Assembly (NCBI RefSeq): GCF_905171775.1
Contig: NC_053495.1
Location: 111,613,764-111,677,763 of the forward strand
Source of the DNA: Rana temporaria
Taxonomy: Eukaryota; Chordata; Amphibia; Anura; Ranidae
Direction: 5' to 3'
DNA: 64,000 bases
Part shown: positions 56,515 to 64,000 of the stretch, piece after piece
Position numbering within the stretch: position 1 is the first letter of the stretch
Layout: each line of letters starts with the position of its first letter
Program-made: the position numbers and the translations under genes
The notes under the pieces: generated by a model
The model's input: only the letters and a program-made list of their open reading frames with translations
Database searches by the model: none
Told to the model about the DNA's origin: nothing

Positions 56515-57010
56515 ATTAAGCAGCCTGTATAATGTATTATTGCTGGGATTTGTAGTCCTCTGTAACTGCTGATATTCTGTATTGCGTTTTATATAATGTA
56601 TTATTGCTGGGATTTGTAGTCCTCTGTAACTGCTGGTATTCTGCATTGCGTTTTATATAATGTATTGCTGGTATTTGTTGTTCCTCTATAGCTGCTGGTA
56701 TTCTGTATTGTGTTTTATATAATGTATTATTGCTGGGATTTGTAGTCCTCTGTAACTGCTGGTATTCTGCATTGCGTTTTATATAATGTATTGCTGGGAT
56801 TTGTTGTTCCTCTATAGCTTCTGGTATTCTGCATTGCGTTTTATATAATGTATTGCTGGGATTTGTTGTTCCTCTATAGCTTCTGGTATTCTGCATTGCG
56901 TTTTATATAATGTATTGCTGGGATTTATTGTCCTCTGTAACTGCTGGTATTCTCCATTGCGCTGTATAATGTATTATTGCTGGGGTTTGTAGTTCCCCTG
57001 ACCAGTTGGT
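56515..57010. repeat. Minisatellite with units of about 60-70 bp
   Basis: Units of TATAATGTATTATTGCTGGGATTTGTAG followed by TCCTCTGTAACTGCTGGTATTCTGCATTGCG, seven or so in a row. One unit recurs in inverse at 57035-57130. The long - strand frame across it is just the translated repeat. Confidence 0.92.
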
Positions 57011-57559
57011 CAGTGGTAATCTGCATTGTGCAGTATAATTATTATACAGCGCAATGGAGAATACCACCAGCTATAGAGAACTACAAATCCCAGCAATAAT
57101 ACATTATATACAACGCAATGCAGAATACCGCTATCTATGCTATCTTTCTCTGTAAAAGATAAATAAGTTAAATGATCACTTTAAGCATCATAACCATTAA
57201 AGCTTAAGGGAGCACAAATATAATGTATGGTGTGTGTGCGTGCGCGGGGGGGCGTCAAAATGCACCTTCGCCTTAGTTGGCAAAAATCCTTGCACCGGCC
57301 CTGTGACTATCATATTGTAATATACAATTAAAAGGTTGGGGACAAGGTGCAGCAATTACCAAAGGCCTATTTCCAAATGAGCTGCAATATAAGGAACATA
57401 ATTATTACAAGAAAATATAATATACCAAAAGAAAAAATAATTGGATGAAAAAATAAGCTAAGGGTCGGTACTTGCAGCATTTGTAACTTCCTTGTTACCC
57501 TGAAATGAATGAGGTAATGAAAAGTTTAATCCATTTTATATTATTTTATTTTTTTAAAG

Positions 57560-57742
57560 ATCATTGTGGAAAGCCAGATGAGAAGGAAGGAGCCACACTA
57601 CAAGGTAACTGGAATGCTGAAACATATTCACCGGGAACTGTTGCAAAATTTGCCTGTGTCAATGGATATATCCGAGATGGACCTATTAGGATGGCCTGCA
57701 TTGAAGGTTCATGGTTGGACATTTCTAAAGGACAGTGCAAAA
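57560..57742 (+). CDS. Host gene exon 2: CCP/sushi module (complement factor H-like)
   Basis: The exon is bounded by acceptor TTTTTTTAAAG (AG 57558-57559) and donor AAAGTAAGT (GT 57743). It is 183 bp, phase 1-1, exactly one module of 61 codons. All CCP marks are present: Cys in HCGKP, FACVNGY, MACIEGSW and GQC, the invariant Trp in GSW, and the Gly-Tyr turn. Four Cys would pair 1-3 and 2-4. The pattern LQGNW..ETYSPGTVAKFAC..GY resembles the first module of factor H, a plasma regulator that binds C3b and host surface glycans. Other short-consensus-repeat proteins (C4BP, F13B, CR-type) remain possible with only one module. Further CCP exons should follow beyond the window. Confidence 0.85.
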
Positions 57743-57836
57743 GTAAGTTGCTAATTATCATTAATTTAGTAAATTATATTTTCCTCATTACTTATTTCTT
57801 ATATATATATAATATTCCATCAGGGCTAACAACTAT

Positions 57837-59045
57837 GGGCCAGATCCACAAACGAATTACGCCGGCGTATCTATGGATACGCCGCGTAATTTCAAAGTTC
57901 CCCCGTCGTATCTTTGTTTTGTATACACAAAACAAGATACGACTGAATGAGGGATCGATCCGACAGGCGTATGTCTAAGGCCCCATACTCACGAGCAAAC
58001 ATGTCTGCTGAAACTGGCCCGCAGGCCAGTTTCAGCAGACATGTTTGGTCGTGTGTGTGCGCGAGCGGGCCGAATTCCAGCAAACATTTGCCCGCCGGGC
58101 CTTTTCCCAGCAGACAAATATTCCTGGACTTGTTTTAAAACAGCCCGCTGGAATTCTGCCCGCTCGGACATGTACGGTCGTCAGTACAGACCTACCGTAC
58201 ATGTCCAGGCGCCCGCCGTCCCTCGCATGCGTCGAATGACTTCGACGCATGCGTGGAAGCATTTTAAAGGCGGGCCGCCCACGTCGCCGCGTCATTGTCG
58301 CGGCGACACCGCGTCATCGACGCGCGGACTTCTGTACGATGGTGTGTACAACCATCGTACAGAAGCCCTCTGGCAGACATGTATGGTGAAAACGGTCCGA
58401 CGGACCGCTTTCACCATACATGTTTGGTCGTGAGTACCCGGCCTTAGTACGCCGTCGCATCGTAGGTGCATATTTACGCTGGCCGCTAGGTGGCGTTTCC
58501 GTCGAATTCCGCGTCGAGTATGCAAATTAGCTAGATACGGCGATCCTCAAACGTACGTCCGGCCGGCGCATTTTTTTTACGTAGTTTCCGTAAGGCTTTT
58601 TTCGGCGTATAGTTACCCCTGCTATATGAGGCGTATCCTATGTTAAGTATGGCCGTCGTTCCCGTGTTGAATTTTGAAAATGTTACATCGTTTGCGTAAG
58701 TTGTTTGCGAATAGGGCTTTGCGTAGAATGACGTCACCGTCGTAAACATTGGCTTGTTCCGGTTTAATTTCGAGCATGCGCACTGGGATACCCCCACGGA
58801 CGGTGCATGTGCAGTTGAAAAAAAACGTCATTTACTTCGGGTCAAGACATATTTACATAAAACACGCAGCCCATCACATCCATTTGAATTGCGCGCCCTT
58901 ACGCCACCAAAGTTACACTACGCCGCTGTAACTTACGGCGCGCATTCTTTGAGTATACAAAAAAAATGTAAGTTACCGCGGCGTAGTGTATAAGAGATAC
59001 GCTACGCCCGATGGAAATATGCGCCAGGGTACGTGGATCTGGCCC
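57837..59045. mobile_element. Harbinger-type MITE, GGGCCAGATCCAC ends, carrying another MITE
   Basis: TAT flanks both sides (57834-57836, 59046-59048). The ends GGGCCAGATCCAC and GTGGATCTGGCCC are perfectly inverse. Starts only about 95 bp after host exon 2. Split by the element at 57979-58443. Related to 17210, 41841 and 42750. Confidence 0.88.
57979..58443. mobile_element. Nested MITE, GGCCCCATACTCACGA ends
   Basis: The ends GGCCCCATACTCACGAGCAAACATG and CATGTTTGGTCGTGAGTACCCGGCC are inverse, with TAA on the left and TTA on the right. Inner palindromes include CTGCTGAAACTGGCC/GGCCAGTTTCAGCAG (58007-58040). Confidence 0.85.
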
Positions 59046-59217
59046 TATAAGTCCATTTGTGTACCCCACATTCTTTATCCCATTACATAACTTCACTAAG
59101 GGGGGAAGATTAATATTCACTCTTCTAGTAATCCTCCAGACATCCTCTGCCCTAAAAAAAAACACTCACATGCTCTATTTGGGGCTACCGGCTCCTGCTG
59201 ACTCCTGACACCCCCAG

Positions 59218-59571
59218 TAGGGTGACCACATTTCCAAACTACCATTCCGGGACAACTTCCCTTCCCAAAAATCAGCTTGTGCTGTGACGAATCACAACAC
59301 AGTGATTGAACACTAGAGGCGGAATTTATGATTTCTCCAATAACAAGCAGGGGGCGGGGATGGTGCTCCTCCAGGCATTCCCGGCCAGGACAAGTACTGT
59401 CAGTGAGTAAAGCGGTGATGTGGTGGCCTTTTTTGGGGGCATAAAATTGGCCGGGGTGTGGCTGTGTGAGTTTCATTCAGGGACACTGCATTGTCCTGGA
59501 ATAAATGTGCCCGGGACAGACCTGCGAAATCCGGAACTGTCCCGGGCAATCCGGGACACGTGGTCACCCTA
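59218..59571. mobile_element. hAT MITE, TAGGGTGACCAC ends
   Basis: Perfect 8-bp duplication ACCCCCAG (59210-59217, 59572-59579). TAGGGTGACCAC at the left is inverse to GTGGTCACCCTA at the right. Confidence 0.9.
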
Positions 59572-59795
59572 ACCCCCAGCCATCTGAATTTATTTCTCTG
59601 CTTCCACAGCATTTCCCCAAATGATTATGCAATCGGAGCTAGTGTGAATCTATAACCATACCATGCATGTATGGGAAGCCATTCCTAGGCTATAGATACT
59701 AAAGTATTTACATATTCTTAACAAGCATTAATAGTGTTTAAAAAAAAGCCATCCCTGTTCTCTGTAACTGCATGTACACTGAAATTATTTATCCC
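59572..59795. other. Intron sequence, nothing recognised
   Basis: Short stretch between MITEs. Confidence 0.5.
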
Positions 59796-59798
59796 TTA

Positions 59799-60768
59799 TG
59801 CCCTGTACACACGATCACTTTATGTGATGAAATAAAATGACATTTTTAAAAATGTCATTTAAAATGATCGTGTGTGGGCAAAATGTCATTTTATGTCTTC
59901 TGAAAAATTACAAAAAAAAAATTCGAACATGCTTGAATTTTTTATGTCATTTTTTAAAATGTCATTTTTTGTGTCATAAAAAATGATCGTGTGTGGGCAA
60001 AAATGACGTTTTAAACCCGCACATGCCCAGAAGCAAGTTTTGATACGGGAGGTAAACTACCATTCATAATGGAGTAAGCACATTCATCACGCTGTAACAG
60101 ACAAAAAAGCACGAATCGTCTTTTACTAACAAGTAACCAGCTAAAAGCAGCCTCAAGGCGAATAGAACTTCCCCTTTATGCCGCGTACAGACGGTCGTTT
60201 TTTGTGATGAAAAAAAACGACGTTTTAAAAAACGTCATTTAAAATGATCGTGTGTGGGCAAAACGTCGTTTTATGTCTTCAAAAAAACGACCAAAAAAAA
60301 ATTCGAACATGCTCGAATTTTTTGTGTCGTTTTTCAAAACGTCGTTTTTTGTTTCACAGAAATTGACCGTGTGTACCAAAAAACGACGTTTCAAACAACG
60401 TTTTTAAACCCGCGCATGCCCAGAAGCTAGTTATGAAGTGAGCTTCAATGGAAAAAAGTGGTGAAACGTAACCTCGCTTTGCTAGAGCATTGTGAAAAAA
60501 CTATGGTGTGTAGGCAACATCGTTTTTGAAAATGATGTTTCAAAAACGTCGTTTTATTTCATGATTTAAAACGTCGTTTTGTTTCATCACAAAAAACGAC
60601 CGTCTGTACGCGGCATTAGAGTGCCGTCACTTTGTTCATCATTTTTCAAAAATTATGGTGTGTGGGCAACATCATTTTTAATGATGAAGTTGGAAAAATG
60701 TCATTTTTTTTTCATGATAAAAAATGACATTGTTTTTCATCACAAAAAGTGATCGTGTGTATGCGGCA
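59799..60768. mobile_element. Harbinger-type MITE, TGCCCTGTACACACGATC ends, outer
   Basis: TTA at 59796-59798 and 60769-60771. The ends TGCCCTGTACACACGATCACTTT and AAAGTGATCGTGTGTATGCGGCA are inverse. It is interrupted by 60179-60615, a relative of the same family. Confidence 0.9.
60179..60615. mobile_element. Harbinger-type MITE, TGCCGCGTACAGACGGTCG ends, inner
   Basis: Perfect TTA duplication (60176-60178, 60616-60618). The ends TGCCGCGTACAGACGGTCG and CGACCGTCTGTACGCGGCA are perfectly inverse. Interior of AAACGACGTTTT palindromes. Confidence 0.92.
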
Positions 60769-60771
60769 TTA

Positions 60772-61040
60772 AGGGTTAGTTTATTATAGGAAAGCGAGCA
60801 ATGTCTTTCTCCTGTGCCCTACATATACACTCTTGTGTCTCTGTTGATAAACTCAGTGGCTGAGAGCAGAGAGAGCACACTGCACATGTGTGGGGCTCAG
60901 GAGAAGGACGGCACTCACTCTGTACCACTACAGTGCATTCATCCTAATGGCTGCTTTGTCCTAGAAAGAACACAGGATGAGTTTGGAACACTGTTGTTTT
61001 GGGACATTTCCCTTATAGTGAAAATTGTCTAAGTTTATGG
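60772..61040. other. Intron sequence, nothing recognised
   Basis: No terminal repeats or exon-like frames. Confidence 0.5.
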
Positions 61041-61167
61041 CAGTGGCAGTGCGTCCATAAGGGCGCAGGGGCGCCGCCCCCTCTCTCCTGCCATCACCTC
61101 TATCACTAATAGATAGATTCATGCATAGCGGGGTCATTTTTTGAAGCACCTGATTAGAGCCATAGGC

Positions 61168-62478
61168 TAAGGTGACCAGATTTTTAAAATGAAATCCGGG
61201 GACATATTTTTTCTTTACTAGTAATGGCAACAATCAGCGACTCTCTGCCCGTCGCTGCCCGCCTCACAGCCTCTCAAGCATTATGCCGCATACACACGAT
61301 AATTTTTCAGCATGTTGAAAAAACAATGTTTTCCCAGCTTCATCATTATAAACGACGTTGCCCACACACCATCGTTTTTTAAAAATGCTCTAGCAAAGCG
61401 TGGTGACGTACAACACGTACGACGGCACTATAAAGGGGAGGTTCCAAGACGATTCACGCTTTTCTGTCTGTTACAGCGTGATGAATGTGCTAAGTCCATT
61501 ATGAACAGTAGTTTTAGCAGAATGAGCGCTCCCGTCTCATAACTTGCTTCTGAGCATGCGCTGGTTTTTAACGGCATTTTAGCCCACACACCATCGTTTT
61601 AAAAAAATGCTCTAGCAAAGCGCTGTGACGTACAACACGTACGACGGCACTATAAAGGGGAGGTTCCATGCAGATGACGCCACCCTTTGGGCTGCTTTAG
61701 CTGATTCCATGTTAGTAAAAGACGATTCGCGCTTTTCTGTCTGTTACAGCGTGATGAATGTGCTTACTCCATTATGAACGGTAGTTTTACCAGACCGAGC
61801 GCTCCCGTCTCATAACTTGCTTCTGAGCATGCGCGGGTTTTTAACAGCGTTTTAGCCCACACACGATCATTTTTTACAATCCGAAAAACAACATAGTTTA
61901 AAACGACGTTAAAAAATGCAGCATGTTCGAAAAAAAATGTTGTCGTTTTTCAGAACCCGAAAAATGATGTGAAGCCCACACACGATCATTTAAAATTACA
62001 TTTTTTAAAAACAACGTTTTTTTCATGCCGAAAAATGATCGTGTGTACGCAGCATAACTCTTCGGGCCCCGGCTACTACTGGATGGGGAGCGGAGGAAGA
62101 TCATTCCGCCAGGGAAGGCAAGGAGATAGGCAGGTGGCTGGCCAGGACTTGGGCCAAGGCAGAAGAACATGTGAGCGAAGCTGAATGGGCATGTGCCCGA
62201 AACTGAAGAAATATTCCCTCCGCTCCGACCAGCACATGATCATCAGAAAGGGGCACAGATAATGGAAAAAAAATAAACCCCCCTATGCTAGTAGGAGAGG
62301 CGGAGCGGGGGTGTGTAATTCTATTTTTTTATTTTAATTCTGCACTGATTGTCTTTGAAATTGCCCCTGCCCCCTATTAAATCCAACCTGGGGACAAAAC
62401 CAGGGACAGACTTAGTCCGGGGACAGTGTCCTCAATCAGGGGACTGTCCCCTGAAACTGGGGATGTCTGGTCACCCTA
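61168..62478. mobile_element. hAT MITE, TAAGGTGACCAG ends, carrying another MITE
   Basis: Perfect 8-bp duplication CCATAGGC (61160-61167, 62479-62486). TAAGGTGACCAG is inverse to CTGGTCACCCTA with one change. Same family as 59218-59571. Contains the element at 61284-62054. Confidence 0.9.
61284..62054. mobile_element. Harbinger-type MITE with an internal tandem duplication
   Basis: The ends TGCCGCATACACACGAT and ATCGTGTGTACGCAGCA are inverse, preceded by TTA and followed by TAA. Inside, 61361-61582 is repeated at 61583-61854 with an additional insert of about 50 bases, sharing CTCTAGCAAAGCG, CGTACGACGGCACTATAAAGG and TCTGTCTGTTACAGCGTGATG. Confidence 0.85.
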
Positions 62479-62772
62479 CCATAGGCGCTCACAGTTTACT
62501 CAGCTGTGTTAGAAAAACGAATGAATATTCGCTTTCCTAACACTGAACTGCCTCTCCGCCAATCAGGTGTTTGGGTCTGTACCCGTCACCTGATTGGCTG
62601 AAACGACAGGCGCTGTGATTGGAGGCCTATCAGGCGTCCAATTATAGCAGAGCACAGGAAGAGAGGACAGGAGAAGACATCGAGGACATGGAAAAGCATG
62701 GAGGAAACCCTGCTCGCCGCCGTCTCCCGCTACCCCACTGAGACAGGTTAAGTGTCGGGCAAACGGCAGACA

Positions 62773-62995
62773 GGGGCACACTGGCAGCATTTGATGGGCA
62801 CAGTGGCAGCATTTGATGGCACAGTGGCAGCATTTGATGGCACAGTGGCAGCATTTGATGGCACAGTGGCAGCATTTGATGGCACAGTGGGAGCATTTGA
62901 TGGGGCATAGTGGGAGCATTTGATGGGGCACAGTGGGAGCATTTGATGGGGCACAGTGGGAGCATTTGATGGGGCACAGTGGGAGCATTTGATAT
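62773..62995. repeat. Minisatellite, GGCACAGTGGCAGCATTTGAT
   Basis: Ten or so units of 21-24 bases, GGCACAGTGGCAGCATTTGAT on the left and GGGGCACAGTGGGAGCATTTGAT on the right, so two sub-types were amplified in turn. Confidence 0.95.
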
Positions 62996-63530
62996 GGACA
63001 AAATTATGAAAAAATGGGAATCACATCTACTTAGACAATGTAGTACTCAGCGAATAAGTATCGGGGGGTGTCATCAAATATATACTAGAACAACAAAAAT
63101 AAAAAATAAACGCAAGGACTTCTACACACCCTAAAGAGTTAACTACACAAATATTTTATTAATGTAACATACAGTAAATTACTAGCACTTTACAAAGATC
63201 CCCCCATATACCAATACAGAACTCCCTATATAAAATAATTCCCTCCCCAACACAGTTCCTCTAAAAGAACCAAACACACTGTGTAGGGCAAAGGTGTACC
63301 CCTAGTATACCTAAGGGGCAAGAAGCACAATCCCCACAGTCAGCAAACCCACCCTCCGCAATATAAACATGCCCCCACCCCCCCATACCTATTTGATGAC
63401 TCTAAGCCAGCTATTACAGGACCCCTGCAGTTTGTTCCTAAAAGGGGTCTGTGTATGTCTCTATAGACACAAATGTCATATCTCTCACTATCCTGTAATG
63501 GAAAGATGCACTGTATTGTATCCACACTCT
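62996..63530. other. Intron sequence, nothing recognised
   Basis: AT-rich and non-coding. No CCP-like exon with splice sites is visible on either strand. Confidence 0.5.
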
Positions 63531-63533
63531 AAT

Positions 63534-64000
63534 GTACACACGATAATTTTTCGGCATGAAAAAAACGTAATTTAAAAAAAAATATTATTTTAAATGATCG
63601 TGTGTGGGCTTCACATCATTTTTCAGGTTCTGAAAAACGTAAAAAGAAAAATTTGAACATGCTGCATTTTTTAACGTTGTTTTAAACAATGTTGTTTTTC
63701 GGGTTGTAAAAAATGATCGTGTGTGGGCTAAAACGATGTTAAAAACCCACGCATGCTCAGAAGCAAGTTATGAGACGGGAGCGCTCGTTCTGGTAAAACT
63801 ACCGTTCATAAAGGAGTAAGCACATTCATCACACTGTAACAGATAAAAAAGCGCAAATCGTCTTATACTAACACGGAATCAGCTAAAGCAGCCCAAAGGC
63901 GAATGGAACTTCCCCTTTATAGTGCCGTCGTACGTGTTGTAAGTCGCTGCGCTTTGCTAGATAATTTTTTTAAAACGATGGTGTATGGGCAACTTCATTT
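63534..64000. mobile_element. Harbinger-type MITE, cut by the right window edge
   Basis: Starts GTACACACGATAATTTTTCGGCATG. It shares CATGCTCAGAAGCAAGTTATGAGACGGGAGCGCTC (inverse) and CTTCCCCTTTATAGTGCCGTCGTACGTGTTG with 61284-62054 and the middle of 59799-60768. It runs past base 64000. Confidence 0.85.

Larger units (their letters stand above)
55589..57303. mobile_element. hAT element filled with minisatellites
   Basis: Perfect 8-bp duplication TGACTATC (55581-55588, 57304-57311). The ends CAGGGCCGGCGC and GCACCGGCCCTG are inverse with one change. The interior is two tandem arrays plus an inverse copy of one unit. No transposase is seen. Confidence 0.9.
61041..62995. mobile_element. hAT-like element, left end and interior
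   Basis: Starts CAGTGGCAGTGCGTCCATAA with a GGCGCAGGGGCGCCGCCCCC block, the inverse style of the end at 1836. The interior is interrupted by the hAT MITE 61168-62478, resumes with CTCCGCCAATCAGGTG and GATTGGCTG motifs, and runs into a minisatellite. No right end was found. Confidence 0.45.

Noticed and set aside
56537..56896. 119-codon - strand frame with a repeating Asn/Thr/Gln motif
   Set aside because: Translated minisatellite inside a hAT element; no start context or domain.
58041..58433. 130-codon frame inside the nested MITE
   Set aside because: Runs through palindromic MITE sequence on both strands; no domain.
62773..62995. Regular repeats resembling a CRISPR array
   Set aside because: Units are contiguous with no unique spacers, and the context is vertebrate intron.
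62563..63001. Cys/His-rich repeated frames resembling zinc-finger or metallothionein-like proteins
   Set aside because: Frames run through the GGCACAGTGGCAGCATTTGAT minisatellite; Cys spacing is just the unit length.

Overview
The window is vertebrate nuclear DNA, most probably from an anuran amphibian and, by its repeat vocabulary, most likely a ranid (true) frog. The reasons are the very high transposon load, the mixture of L1/Tx1-like and CR1/L2-like LINEs, Harbinger, hAT, piggyBac-like and Tc1 DNA elements, a Penelope fragment, many short palindromic MITEs with TTA/TAA or TTAA target sites, and a spliced host gene with long introns. The species call is inference from repeat style, not from a database match.

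Only one host gene is convincingly visible, on the + strand and incomplete. Its first coding exon (19846-19918) encodes a signal peptide and ends at a phase-1 GTAAG donor. A TATA box and liver-type promoter motifs lie just upstream. The next recognisable exon (57560-57742) is a phase 1-1 exon encoding one complete complement control protein (CCP/sushi) module. The exons join in frame across an intron of about 37.6 kb. The CCP resembles the first module of complement factor H-like proteins. The rest of the gene must lie beyond base 64000.

Layout. 1-1.2 kb: long GATA/GA microsatellite. 1.2-3.3 kb: MITEs and the end of a hAT-like element. 3.3-17.2 kb: a decayed Harbinger transposon (transposase remnant and convergent Myb-like gene) interrupted by an 11.0 kb LTR retroelement (5629-16673) whose two LTRs are nearly identical although its interior is dead and itself contains a Penelope fragment and MITEs. 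17.2-19.5 kb: two MITEs. 19.5-19.9 kb: host promoter and exon 1. 20-57.5 kb: intron 1, built of nested insertions: an L1 inside a TTAA-type MITE and itself carrying another copy of that MITE family; an L1 inside a CR1/L2-type LINE; a 3.5 kb L1 inside an older L1; a 0.56 kb palindrome; a Tc1 with inverted long arms; a hAT that splits a tRNA-like SINE; an LTR-like module; and a hAT filled with minisatellites. 57.5-57.75 kb: host exon 2. 57.75-64 kb: intron 2, with Harbinger-type and hAT MITEs nested in one another.

Almost all the coding potential is transposon-derived and broken by stops or frameshifts. The insertion order can be read from target-site duplications. The strongest signals for follow-up are the LTR element (young ends, dead interior, hence probably mobilised in trans), the host CCP gene, and the several large palindromic or inverted-duplicated elements.
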